Source of the DNA: Pseudomonadota bacterium
GTDB taxonomy: Bacteria; Pseudomonadota; Alphaproteobacteria; Acetobacterales; Acetobacteraceae
Length of the DNA stretch: 45,672 nucleotides
Direction: 5' to 3'
Assembly: GCA_021847995.1 (NCBI GenBank)
Contig: JAJZNE010000124.1
Coordinates: forward strand, 5,935 to 51,606
The translations under genes were made by a program, and so were the position numbers. The notes under the pieces were generated by a model, which worked only from the letters and a program-made list of their open reading frames with translations, ran no database searches and had not been told where the DNA came from. Position 1 is the first letter of the stretch. Every line of letters starts with the position of its first letter. Below are positions 32,753 to 41,277 of the stretch, one piece after another.

Positions 32753-33837
32753 AGATCGTTGCCGCCGAGACGCATCTGATCCGGGTGCCATGCGATACCG
32801 GCGCGCCGCCCCGCGCCTTCTCCGGCGTCGGCTGGGCGAGCATCGACACGCTGTTCCTGCGTCTCGTCACCGATCGCGGCGTCGAGGGCTGGGGCGAAGG
32901 GTTCGGCCATGCCTGCTGCCCGGCCACACGCGCGGCGATCGAAACCCAGGTGGCGCCGGCACTGATCGGCGCCGACGCGCGCGACATCAATGGCCTGATG
33001 CGGCAAATGGCCGAGCGGTTCCACCTGTTCGGCCGCAACGGACCGCTGGTCTATGCGCTGTCGGCCGTCGATGTCGCGCTGTGGGACATCGCCGGCAAGG
33101 AAGCGGGCCAGCCGCTGTGGCGTCTGCTCGGCGGCGCGCAGCGGACGCATCTGCCGGCCTATGCCAGCCTGCTGCGCTATCAGGAGCCGGATCAGGTGGC
33201 GGCGGCCGTCGCGCGGGCGGCCGCGCAGGGCTATCCTGCCGCCAAGCTGCACGAAACCGGCGTCGCGCAGGTGCGGGCGGCGCGGGGGGCGGCGCCGGCG
33301 CTGCGGCTGATGCTCGACGTGAACTGCCCGTGGACGGTGGAGCAGGCGATCGCGATGGCGCGCGCGCTCGGTGGCTGCGGCCTCGATTGGCTGGAGGAGC
33401 CGGTTTGGCCGCCCGAGGACCACGCCGGCCTTGCCCGCGTCCGGCGCGAGGGCGGCATCCGCATCGCGGCGGGGGAGAATGCCGCCGGCCTGCACGATGC
33501 CCGCCACCTGTTCGAGGCCGGCGCGCTCGACATCGTGCAGCCGAGCGTGGCCAAGATCGGCGGCGTCTCCGAGATGCGGCGGATCGCGGCGCTGGCGGAG
33601 GCATTCGGCGTGCGGCTGGTGCCGCATTGCGCCTATTTCGGACCCGGCTATCTCGCCTCCCTCCATCTTGCCGCCGCCCTGGCACCGGAAGCGCCGTTCG
33701 AGCGGCTGTTCGTCGAACTGGAGGCCAGCCCCTATCATGACCGCATCCTGGCGCCGGGCGGGCGGGTCGCGGTGCCGGACGCGCCGGGCCTCGGCTGCGA
33801 CCCCGATGCCGCGGTGCTGCGCCGCTACGCCGTCTGA
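32749..33837 (+). CDS. enolase-superfamily enzyme, mandelate racemase type
   Basis: 362 residues, ATG 32749. Metal ligands are Asp190 (LMLDVNCPW), Glu216 (WLEEPVWP) and Glu243 (AAGENAAGL). A KxH element (Lys166, His168) replaces the more common KxK. Asp261 (DIVQPSVAKIGG) and His293 (VPHCAYFGPG) form the His-Asp dyad of the mandelate racemase/acid-sugar dehydratase subgroup. Such enzymes abstract the proton next to a carboxylate, causing racemisation or dehydration. The substrate is not deducible. Being translationally coupled to livF, it likely handles the compound imported by the liv-type system. Confidence 0.88.
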   Translation: MKIVAAETHLIRVPCDTGAPPRAFSGVGWASIDTLFLRLVTDRGVEGWGEGFGHACCPATRAAIETQVAPALIGADARDINGLMRQMAERFHLFGRNGPLVYALSAVDVALWDIAGKEAGQPLWRLLGGAQRTHLPAYASLLRYQEPDQVAAAVARAAAQGYPAAKLHETGVAQVRAARGAAPALRLMLDVNCPWTVEQAIAMARALGGCGLDWLEEPVWPPEDHAGLARVRREGGIRIAAGENAAGLHDARHLFEAGALDIVQPSVAKIGGVSEMRRIAALAEAFGVRLVPHCAYFGPGYLASLHLAAALAPEAPFERLFVELEASPYHDRILAPGGRVAVPDAPGLGCDPDAAVLRRYAV

Positions 33838-33853
33838 CACAGGAGGATTCGCG

Positions 33854-35020
33854 ATGTTCCCCTTGCTTTCTCCCCGCCTGATGCTGGTGGGCGGCGGCAG
33901 CGTGGCGGAACTGCCGTCGGTGCTGCGCCGGCTTGGCCTCGCCCGGCCGCTGATCGTGACCGACCCGCACATGGTCGCCTCCGGCCTCCTGCGGCGCTGT
34001 CTCGACCCGCTGGCGGCGGCGGGGATTGCGGCGCCGGTGTTCAGCGACACGGTGTCGGACCCGACCGATACCGTGGTTGCCGCCGGGGTCGAGCGGATGG
34101 AAGGGGAGAAATTCGATTGCCTGATCGGCTTCGGCGGCGGTTCCTCGATCGACACGGCAAAGGCGATGGCGCTGCTGGCGCTCGGGGAAGCACCGCTCAG
34201 CGCCTATAAGGTGCCGGCCTCGCCCGACCGCGCGGCGCTGCCCGTCATCGCCGTACCGACCACCGCCGGCACCGGCAGCGAGGCGACGCGCGTGACCGTC
34301 ATCACCGATACCGCGCGTGACGAGAAGATGCTGATCATGGGCCTCGGCTGCCTGCCGCTCGCGGCCATCGTCGATCATGAACTCACCTACACGCTGCCGC
34401 CGCGCATCACTGCCGACACCGGTATCGACAGCCTGACGCATGCGCTGGAAGCCTATGTCTCCCGCCGCGCCAATCCGGTGACGGATGGCTGGGCGATGGC
34501 GGCGATGGGGCTGATCGGGCAGCATCTGCGCACCGCCTATCACGAGCCGCGCAATGCCAGGGCGCGGGAGGCGATGATGCTCGGTGCCATGCTGGGCGGA
34601 CTTGCCTTCAGCAATGCCTCGGTCGCGCTGGTACACGGCATGTCGCGGCCGATCGGCGCGCATTTCCATGTGCCGCACGGATTGTCCAACGCCATGCTGC
34701 TGCCGGCCGTCACCCGCTTCTCGATCGGCCATGCACCGGAGCGCTACGCCGCCGCCGCGCGGCAGATCGGCTTCGCGCAGGCCGGCGACGATACCGATAC
34801 CGCCTGCGCGAAGCTGGTCGATGGGCTGGCGGCACTCAATGCCGAGCTCGCAGTGCCCAGCCCGCGCGCCTACGGCATCGATGCCGCCGCCTGGGCGGCG
34901 CGCGAGGAGGTGATGGCGGAACAGGCACTCGCCTCCGGCAGCCCCGCCAACAATCCGCGCGTGCCGGAGCGGGCGGAGATCGTGGCGCTGTATCGTGCGG
35001 TTTTTGCGGCCAATGCGTGA
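33854..35020 (+). CDS. iron-dependent (group III) alcohol dehydrogenase
   Basis: 388 residues, ATG 33854 behind a perfect AGGAGG site. It has the NAD-binding GFGGGSSIDTAKA (92-104) and PTTAGTGSEAT. The metal ligands Asp192 and His196 (DSLTHALEAYVS), His261 (HGMSRPIGAHF) and His275 are all present, so it should be active with Fe or Zn. Members reduce aldehydes or ketones, or oxidise alcohols; some act on succinic semialdehyde or hydroxy acids. It probably acts after the enolase-superfamily enzyme on the same imported compound. It is the last plus-strand gene of a 15-kb collinear run and converges with the next gene, with only 9 bp between stops. Confidence 0.9.
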   Translation: MFPLLSPRLMLVGGGSVAELPSVLRRLGLARPLIVTDPHMVASGLLRRCLDPLAAAGIAAPVFSDTVSDPTDTVVAAGVERMEGEKFDCLIGFGGGSSIDTAKAMALLALGEAPLSAYKVPASPDRAALPVIAVPTTAGTGSEATRVTVITDTARDEKMLIMGLGCLPLAAIVDHELTYTLPPRITADTGIDSLTHALEAYVSRRANPVTDGWAMAAMGLIGQHLRTAYHEPRNARAREAMMLGAMLGGLAFSNASVALVHGMSRPIGAHFHVPHGLSNAMLLPAVTRFSIGHAPERYAAAARQIGFAQAGDDTDTACAKLVDGLAALNAELAVPSPRAYGIDAAAWAAREEVMAEQALASGSPANNPRVPERAEIVALYRAVFAANA

Positions 35021-35029
35021 CAGCGCCCG

Positions 35030-36331
35030 TCAGCCTGCCGAAACCCGGTCGCGCCAGCGGTAATAGGCGACGGCCGGGGCGAGGAACCAGGGATTGCCGC
35101 GGTAGAACGGCCGGGTCGGGAAGGCGGGCGCGTGCAGCCCCGTCCGCCCCTCCGGCCGGCCGAGCACAAGCTGACCGACACGCATGCCGAGATAGCCCGC
35201 CATGCCGACGCCGGAACCGCAATAGCCCATCGCGTAGTGCACGCCGTCATGCGTGCCGGCATGCATCATCTGATCGAAGCTGTAGGCGACGAAGCCGGAC
35301 CAGGAATGGGTGATGCGGCTGCCCGCCAGTTCGGGAAACAGGCGCGTCATTTCCGCGTGCAGGCGCCGCGCACTCAGGCGTGGGTCGGCTTCTCCGGCGC
35401 TGACGCGACCGCCGAACAGGACGCGACGGCGGTCGGGCGAGGCGCGGTAGTAATAGACGACCCGGCGGGTGTCGCTCGCGATCCGGTCGGTCGGGAACAG
35501 ACGTGCCATGATTGCCGCCGGCAGTTCCCCGGTTGCGATGATGTAGCTGCCGATCGGGATCACGCGCCGCCGCAGCCAGGGTGTCAGCTTGCCGGTATAG
35601 CCGTTGGTCGCCACGATCACATCGCGCGCGATGACGTTACCCCGCGCCGTCGCCACGGTAAAGCCGGCGCCGTCGCGCCGCAGGGCCTGCACAGGGCAAT
35701 TGCCGATCACTGTGGCGCCGGCGCCGCGCGCGCGGTCCAGCAGGCCCTGATGAAAGCGTGCCGGATGGATGCTGGCGTGGCGTTCGTACACCACGCCGCC
35801 GAAATAGGCGTCGCTGCCCAGTTCGCGATGCTGCTCGGCGCGGGGAACCATGTGGGCCGGCACCTCCAGCCCTTGCGGCTGGGTGCGCAGCTTGCGCGCC
35901 AGTTCCTCGTAATGGCGCGGGCTGTGGGCGCCGTGGAAGCGGCCGACGACGCGGAAGTCGCAGTCGATCCGTTCGGCGGCCACGAAGTCGCCGACCCAGG
36001 CGAGCGATGCCTGTCCGTCGCGGAGGATGCGCGATGCCGTTTCGGCGCCGTGGCGGCGGACGAGTTCGTCGTAGCCGGGCTTGATGCTGGTGGAGATCTG
36101 GCCGCCGTTGCGGGTGCTGCATCCGAAGCCGACCGCCGCGGCATCCAGGACCAACGTGCTGCGTCCGCCGCGAGCGGTCTGCAGGGCGGCGGAGAGGCCG
36201 GTATAGCCCGAGCCGACCACGAGCACATCGACCGCGCGCGGCAACGCGACCTCCGGCAGCACCGGTCGGGGCACGTCGTCCCACCAATAGGGGGTGAGCT
36301 TCATGTCCCCGGCAAAGATGTCCGCTGCCAT
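35030..36331 (-). CDS. FAD-dependent amine/amino acid oxidoreductase (PuuB-like)
   Basis: 433 residues, ATG 36331. It has the FAD Rossmann motif VLVVGSGYTGLSAALQTA near residue 36, GFGCSTRNGGQISTSIKPGY, IVATNGYTGKLTPWLRRRVI and the C-terminal GYCGSGVGMAGYLGMRVGQ, all marks of the DAO family close to gamma-glutamylputrescine oxidase. The N-terminal YWWDDVPRP is also typical of that subgroup. It oxidises an amine or N-substituted amino acid, with release of H2O2 or electron transfer. It is divergent from a polyamine-type ABC importer, across 105 bp, suggesting it degrades what that importer brings in. Confidence 0.85.
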   Translation of the reverse strand: MAADIFAGDMKLTPYWWDDVPRPVLPEVALPRAVDVLVVGSGYTGLSAALQTARGGRSTLVLDAAAVGFGCSTRNGGQISTSIKPGYDELVRRHGAETASRILRDGQASLAWVGDFVAAERIDCDFRVVGRFHGAHSPRHYEELARKLRTQPQGLEVPAHMVPRAEQHRELGSDAYFGGVVYERHASIHPARFHQGLLDRARGAGATVIGNCPVQALRRDGAGFTVATARGNVIARDVIVATNGYTGKLTPWLRRRVIPIGSYIIATGELPAAIMARLFPTDRIASDTRRVVYYYRASPDRRRVLFGGRVSAGEADPRLSARRLHAEMTRLFPELAGSRITHSWSGFVAYSFDQMMHAGTHDGVHYAMGYCGSGVGMAGYLGMRVGQLVLGRPEGRTGLHAPAFPTRPFYRGNPWFLAPAVAYYRWRDRVSAG

Positions 36332-36436
36332 GCCGTGTGCCCCCTTCTTTCGCGTCGCGCGCATCGCGCCATCTTGCGCTTTGTGCCGGCCGGCCGGAAA
36401 GATGGGTCCATCATCGGAGCAGCAGGGGGAAGCGGG
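36332..36436. promoter_or_regulatory. divergent promoter region, oxidase versus polyamine importer
   Basis: 105 bp shared by two divergent starts. A GC palindrome, GCCGGCCGGCCGG, lies near 36386. An AGGGGGAAGCGGG ribosome-binding site precedes ATG 36437. No regulator gene lies next to it and no certain promoter was recognised. Confidence 0.35.
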
Positions 36437-37492
36437 ATGATCCGGCGAAGGACCTTGTTCGGCTCGCTGCTGGCGGCGTCCGCCGGCGGGCTGTGGCGCG
36501 GGGCGCGGGCCGCCGCGCCCGAATTGACCGTGGTTTCCTTCGGCGGCGCCTATCAGGAGGCGGAGAGCAGGGCGCTGTTCCGTCCCGGCGCGGCAGCACT
36601 TGGCCTCGGGCTGAAGGAACAGACCTATACCGGCATCGCGCAGCTGCGTCTCCAGGTGAAGTCCGGTGCCGTGACCTGGGATGTGGTGACCAGCGGATCC
36701 GGCAGCGCCGCCCATGCCGGTGCCGAGGGCATGCTGGAAAAGCTCGATTACAGGATGATCAACGTGACGGATTTCATCCCCGGCACGTGGCAGGAGTTCT
36801 GCGTCGGCGGCGACGTGTTTTCCACCGTGATGGCCTGGAACACCGCGACCTATGGCGACCGGCGGCCGGCCAGCTGGGCGGATTTCTGGGATGTGAAGGC
36901 GTTTCCCGGCAAGCGCGCCTATCGCAACGCCGCGGCGGGGGCGCTGGAGCCGGCGCTGATGGCCGATGGCGTCCCGCCCGATCAGGTCTATGCCACCCTT
37001 GCCGCGCCCGGCGGCATCGCGCGCGCGATCCGCAAGATCAGGGAACTCAAGCCGCATGTCGCCGTCTGGTGGGCGTCCGGTGCGCAGCATGCGCAACTGA
37101 TGAAGGATGGCGAGGTGGACATGTCGACCGGCTGGAACGGACGGTTCGACGCGGTGGCACAGGACGGCGGCAGGGTTGCCTATACGTTCAATCAGGCGCT
37201 GCTCGATTACGATGCCTACGCGATTCCGAAAGGGGCGCCGCATGCGGAGGCGGCGATGCGCTTCCTGGCGGAGATCAGCCGGCCGCAATATCAGGCGGAG
37301 CTGGCGAAGCTGATCCCCTATGGCCCGACCAATCGCAAAACCTATGATCTGGGGCTGATCGATCCCGCCCGCGCCCGCAGCCTGCCGTCCTATCCCGACA
37401 ATGCCGTGATGCAGTTGCCGGTCGATATCGGCTGGTACGCGAAGTTCGAGGCGGAGGCCTCGCAGGCCTACCAGAACATGCTGACCGAATGA
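36437..37492 (+). CDS. polyamine-type ABC substrate-binding protein (PotD/PotF-like)
   Basis: 351 residues, ATG 36437. The N-terminus MIRRRTLFGSLLAASAGG is a probable twin-arginine signal, cleaved around ARAAA. The mature part is a type-2 binding fold (SBP_bac_8): LTVVSFGGAYQEAE, TWDVVTSGSG, SWADFWDVKAFPGKRAYRN, and STGWNGRFDAVAQDG near the ligand cleft. Relatives bind putrescine, spermidine or compatible compounds. The neighbouring FAD oxidase supports an amine ligand. It is followed 32 bp later by the ATPase and then two permeases. Confidence 0.88.
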   Translation: MIRRRTLFGSLLAASAGGLWRGARAAAPELTVVSFGGAYQEAESRALFRPGAAALGLGLKEQTYTGIAQLRLQVKSGAVTWDVVTSGSGSAAHAGAEGMLEKLDYRMINVTDFIPGTWQEFCVGGDVFSTVMAWNTATYGDRRPASWADFWDVKAFPGKRAYRNAAAGALEPALMADGVPPDQVYATLAAPGGIARAIRKIRELKPHVAVWWASGAQHAQLMKDGEVDMSTGWNGRFDAVAQDGGRVAYTFNQALLDYDAYAIPKGAPHAEAAMRFLAEISRPQYQAELAKLIPYGPTNRKTYDLGLIDPARARSLPSYPDNAVMQLPVDIGWYAKFEAEASQAYQNMLTE

Positions 37493-37524
37493 GACGGCGC
37501 CGCGCGTCGCGCGGGGTTTGCTGA

Positions 37525-38613
37525 ATGGCAGCCGACGCCGCGCCACCGATCGCCGTCCGGGGCATCGGCAAACGCTACGGCAGCGTCGTGGCGCTGGACG
37601 ATGTCGATCTCGACATCCGCGGCGGCGAGTTCGTGACGCTGCTCGGCCCGTCCGGGTCGGGCAAGACCACGCTGCTGATGGTGATCGCCGGCTTCATCCG
37701 GCCCGGCCACGGCAGCCTGACCTTCGGCGGGGCGGAGATGGTGCGCGTGCCGCCGCATCGCCGCAACCTCGGCATGGTGTTCCAGAACCATGCGCTGTTC
37801 CCGCACATGGATGTCGCCGGCAATGTCGGATTCCCGCTCCGCCTGCGCGGCGTGAAGGGACGGGAGGCGGCGGCGCGGATTGCGCAGGCGCTCGATCTGG
37901 TGCGGCTTGGCGGCTTCGGCGCGCGGCGGATCGGCGAATTGTCGGGCGGCCAGCGGCAGCGCGTGGCCATCGCCCGTGCCATCGTCTTCGCGCCGCGCAT
38001 CCTGCTGATGGATGAACCGCTGTCGGCGCTCGACAAGCAATTGCGCGAGCAGATGCAGATCGAACTGCGCCGCCTGCATGGGATGCTGGGGATGACGACG
38101 GTGTGCGTCACCCATGACCAGCGGGAGGCGCTGACGATGTCCGACCGCATCGCGGTGATCGAGCGGGGACGGATCGCACAGGTCGATCCTCCGCAGCGCC
38201 TCTATGAACATCCCGCCACCCGGTTCGTCGCCTCGTTCATCGGCGAGTCGGCCTTTCTGCGCGTCACGAAGCAGGACGGCTTCTGGTCGCTGGCCGGGCG
38301 GCGGCTGCATCTGGCGGCGCCGGCCGATCTATCCGGCCCATGCCTGCTGATGCTGCGGCCGGAGCGGCTGCGCATCCTCGCCGCCTCCGATGCGGCGGAG
38401 GTGAATGTGCTGGAGGGGATCGTTGAGGACGTGGTGTACCAGGGCGAGAGCGTGCTGGTGCAGGTGGCGCTGGCGGAGGGGAGCCGCGTCGGCGTGCGCG
38501 CCGGCTCGGCGAGCGGGGCGATGGCGGCGATTCCGCCGCGCGGCGCGCCGGTGCGGCTTGCGCTCGACCGGGCGGATACGGTCCTGCTTGCCGATGACGG
38601 GGGCGCGTCGTGA
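37525..38613 (+). CDS. polyamine-type ABC transporter ATP-binding protein
   Basis: 362 residues, ATG 37525. It has Walker A GPSGSGKTT, Q-loop MVFQNHALFPHMDV, signature LSGGQRQRVAIARAI, Walker B ILLMDEPLSALD and the TVCVTHDQREAL switch, all intact. A C-terminal TOBE-like regulatory domain covers about 240-362. It is PotA/PotG-like and energises the two permeases that follow. It overlaps the first permease by 4 bp. Confidence 0.94.
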   Translation: MAADAAPPIAVRGIGKRYGSVVALDDVDLDIRGGEFVTLLGPSGSGKTTLLMVIAGFIRPGHGSLTFGGAEMVRVPPHRRNLGMVFQNHALFPHMDVAGNVGFPLRLRGVKGREAAARIAQALDLVRLGGFGARRIGELSGGQRQRVAIARAIVFAPRILLMDEPLSALDKQLREQMQIELRRLHGMLGMTTVCVTHDQREALTMSDRIAVIERGRIAQVDPPQRLYEHPATRFVASFIGESAFLRVTKQDGFWSLAGRRLHLAAPADLSGPCLLMLRPERLRILAASDAAEVNVLEGIVEDVVYQGESVLVQVALAEGSRVGVRAGSASGAMAAIPPRGAPVRLALDRADTVLLADDGGAS

Positions 38614-39506
38614 GCGGGCGTGCGGCGGCGGCGGCGAACCGGGCGGCCCTGCTGCGCGATGCGCGGCGGGAGCGGATGCGACTGTTCGGTCTCGGCACGC
38701 CGGCGCTGCTGCTGGTCATCGTGCTGATGGTGATCCCGGTCGGCTGGCTGTTCTGGCTCTCCGCCCTGGCCGATGACGGCAGCCTGAGCGCGGTCAACTA
38801 CCTGCGCCTCGTGGCGCTGCCGTCGTACCGGCGCATCCTGCTGGCGACGTTCGAGATCAGTGCGGCGGCGACGGTGCTGTGCGTCGCGCTCGGCTATCCG
38901 CTCGCCTATACGCTGTCGCTGCTGCCGGAGCGGCTGGCCAATCTCTGTCTGCTCGGCGTGCTGATGCCGTTCTGGACCTCGATTCTGGTGCGCACCTATG
39001 CCTGGCTCGTGCTGTTGCAGCGGCACGGGCTGGTGAACGAGTGGGGAATGCGGCTCGGCCTGTGGCAGCGACCGCTGGAACTGGTCCACGATGTCACCGG
39101 CACCCTGATCGGCCTCGTCCACATCATGCTGCCGTTTCTCGTTCTGCCGGCCTACGGGTCGATGCGCGCGGTGGATCGGGAATGCCTGCGCGCGGCAGCG
39201 AGTCTTGGCGCCGCGCCGATGCAGGCGTTCTGGCGTGTTTTTCTGCCGCTGTCGCTGCCCGGTGTGCTGGCGGGGGCGCTGATGGTGTTCATTCTGTGCC
39301 TCGGCTCGTTCGTCACGCCGGCGATGCTGGGCGGCGGCAAGGTCATCATGGTCGCCAACGCGATCGCGACCGACGTGCAGATCTTCTACAACTGGGGCGC
39401 GGCGAGCGCGCTCGGTGCGGTGCTGCTGGTGCTGACCGGCGCCATCCTGTGGGCGGCGGCGCGGCTGGCGGGCAGCGAACGGCTGTTCGGCGGCCACGGC
39501 GGATGA
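38610..39506 (+). CDS. polyamine-type ABC permease 1 (PotB/PotH-like)
   Basis: 298 residues from GTG 38610, overlapping the ATPase stop. It has six hydrophobic segments plus the N-terminal cytoplasmic region typical of PotB. The ATPase-contact EAA loop is ECLRAAASLGAAPMQAFWRVF with LPLSLPGV following. It forms the membrane channel with the next protein. Its stop overlaps the next start (ATGA). Confidence 0.92.
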   Translation: MSGRAAAAANRAALLRDARRERMRLFGLGTPALLLVIVLMVIPVGWLFWLSALADDGSLSAVNYLRLVALPSYRRILLATFEISAAATVLCVALGYPLAYTLSLLPERLANLCLLGVLMPFWTSILVRTYAWLVLLQRHGLVNEWGMRLGLWQRPLELVHDVTGTLIGLVHIMLPFLVLPAYGSMRAVDRECLRAAASLGAAPMQAFWRVFLPLSLPGVLAGALMVFILCLGSFVTPAMLGGGKVIMVANAIATDVQIFYNWGAASALGAVLLVLTGAILWAAARLAGSERLFGGHGG

Positions 39507-40303
39507 GCGGGCACGATCCCCACGCGGGACATGCCGGGCGGCTGTGGCGCTATGTGCTGTCGGGGTGCGTGCTGGCGTTCCTGGTGCTGCCGACGCTGAT
39601 CGTGGTGCCGATGTCGTTTTCCGCCTCCCAGTATCTGGAGTTCCCGCCGCAGCATTGGTCGCTGCGCTGGTATGCCGCCTATGCCGGTTCGGCGGAATGG
39701 CGGCGGGCGACGGCGACATCGCTGAAGGCGGCGGGGCTGACGGTGCTGGTGGCGACGCCGCTCGGCACGCTTGCGGCTTATGGGCTGATCGCCGCCGGCG
39801 TGCGGCGCGCACGGGCGGTGCCGGCACTGCTGCTGGCGCCGCTGGTGGTGCCGGTGATCCTGGTCGGCATCGGCGTCTTCTACGTCTATGTCCGGCTGGG
39901 GCTGGTGAACACGCTGGCGGGGCTGGTTGCGGCGCACAGCATGCTGGCGCTGCCGCTGGTCTTCCTGGTGGCGAAGTCGGCGCTGGAGGGTTTCGACCTG
40001 ACGCAGGAGACGGTGGCGCGCAGCCTCGGCGCCACGCGGCTGCGGGCTTTCCTGCTGGTGACGCTGCCGCAGATCCGCTTCGCGATCGCGACCGCCGGCG
40101 TGCTCGCCTTCCTGACCTCGTTCGATGAGGTGGTGGTGGCGATGTTCGTCTCGGGCGGGGACAATGCAACCCTGACCCGCGCCATGTTCGACGCGCTGCG
40201 CGACCAGATCGATCCCACCATCGCGGCGATTTCGACGGTGATGGTTGCCGTTTCCTCGCTGCTGGTGCTGCTGGTGCAGGCGCTCGGCCGGGCGCGCCGA
40301 TAG
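39503..40303 (+). CDS. polyamine-type ABC permease 2 (PotC/PotI-like)
   Basis: 266 residues, ATG 39503. PotC-like, with VPMSFSASQYLEFPPQHWSL after the first membrane helix. The EAA loop is ETVARSLGATRLRAFLLVTL with PQIRFA following, and SFDEVVVAMFVSG lies in the late region. It is the last gene of the importer operon. A 97-bp gap and a weak hairpin separate it from the convergent next gene. Confidence 0.92.
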   Translation: MSGHDPHAGHAGRLWRYVLSGCVLAFLVLPTLIVVPMSFSASQYLEFPPQHWSLRWYAAYAGSAEWRRATATSLKAAGLTVLVATPLGTLAAYGLIAAGVRRARAVPALLLAPLVVPVILVGIGVFYVYVRLGLVNTLAGLVAAHSMLALPLVFLVAKSALEGFDLTQETVARSLGATRLRAFLLVTLPQIRFAIATAGVLAFLTSFDEVVVAMFVSGGDNATLTRAMFDALRDQIDPTIAAISTVMVAVSSLLVLLVQALGRARR

Positions 40304-40307
40304 CCGC

Positions 40308-40342
40308 ACGGCAAGCCGGGCAGACGCCGCCGCGGTTGCCGT
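40308..40342. terminator. weak hairpin after the polyamine importer operon
   Basis: ACGGCAA (40308-40314) and TTGCCGT (40336-40342) make a 7-bp stem with a GC-rich 21-base loop immediately after the permease stop. The rest of the 40304-40400 gap has no other feature. Termination function is a guess. Confidence 0.3.
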
Positions 40343-40400
40343 CCGGCCGGATCATGCCCCTGGCTGATGATATCACTCTGCCTTTCCCCCCTTAGAGGTG

Positions 40401-41072
40401 TCAGCCCTTCCAGGGCGGGCCGGTGGCGGCGGGCAGGGGAAACAGAGTGAACGGCCGCCGCCTGCGCTTTCTTTTGCGCGGCACGAAGGCGGGAAACGGG
40501 CCGTCCGGCCTTCTGGCCGGCTCCGCCGGCTTTTCTTTCGCCGTCTCCGGCGCCGGTTTCGGCGGCGCGGGCGGCCTGGTCCGGCGCGGCGGGCGGCGGG
40601 CGGGAAAGAGACCGGGCGGGGGTCTGACCCCGAGCATCCGGCAGATCGGGCGGAGATGATGCGCCACCTGCGGCGCGGCGGCGATCAGCTCGGCCATGTC
40701 CGGTTCGGCGAGAAGATATTCGAGCTGGGAGCGGCCGAAGCTGAGCGCGGTGACCCGCCGCAGCAGCCAGCCGAAGCCCGTCGGGATTTCTTTTCGTTTG
40801 GGTTTGGCGTGGTCCGGCCGGGGTGCCGTATCCTCCATCCGGGGCGGCAGCGGCGGGAGCTTGCGGGGCGGGCTGAGGCGCAGCGTGCCGGCCTCCAGGG
40901 CGGCGGCGATGCGCAGGATGCGGGCGCCGGTGCTGCGGAGTTTGCACCACACCAGGGCGAGCCAGGGCGCCACCAGCCCCAGCCGCAGCCCCTCGGCGGC
41001 GAGGGCCTTGGCGACGCTTTCCGTGAGGGTGGCGAAGCGTTCGGCCGGGGGGCGGGGTGGGGCTGCGTTCAC
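40401..41072 (-). CDS. Pro/Arg-rich protein of unknown function, possibly leaderless
   Basis: 223 residues from GTG 41072; no Met occurs early enough to replace it, and no Shine-Dalgarno is visible upstream. Residues 1-60 are helical with a hydrophobic stretch LRLGLVAPWLALVWCKL. The middle has FGRSQLEYLLAEPDMAELIA and QVAHHLRPICRMLGV. The last 75 residues are rich in Pro, Arg and Lys, including RKRKRRRRP, so nucleic acid or membrane-surface binding is possible. No named family is recognised. A promoter-like sequence ends 7 bp before the GTG. Confidence 0.65.
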   Translation of the reverse strand: MNAAPPRPPAERFATLTESVAKALAAEGLRLGLVAPWLALVWCKLRSTGARILRIAAALEAGTLRLSPPRKLPPLPPRMEDTAPRPDHAKPKRKEIPTGFGWLLRRVTALSFGRSQLEYLLAEPDMAELIAAAPQVAHHLRPICRMLGVRPPPGLFPARRPPRRTRPPAPPKPAPETAKEKPAEPARRPDGPFPAFVPRKRKRRRRPFTLFPLPAATGPPWKG

Positions 41073-41079
41073 GGCATGA

Positions 41080-41109
41080 GTTATAAATGATAACAGACTG
41101 CCGGGGCAA
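41080..41109 (-). promoter_or_regulatory. sigma70-type promoter for the Pro/Arg-rich gene
   Basis: On the minus strand TTGCCC (41104-41109) and TATAAC (41080-41085) are spaced by 18 bp, in an AT-rich island. Only 7 bases separate the -10 from GTG 41072, so transcription would begin at or about the start codon. This would give a leaderless mRNA. Confidence 0.5.
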
Positions 41110-41277
41110 GGGGGATTTTCGGCGCGCGTGCCCGGCCGTGGGGTGGTGGTGCGCAATGATGGGTGCGCATCGGGAGGACGGGCGCCGCCGCGGGTTGAGC
41201 CGGGGCGGGGTTTGCGACAGAGTGCGGAGTGCGGCGCGACCGTGCAGCGAGCGGGCGGCGCGGGAGGAGAAAGGTCC

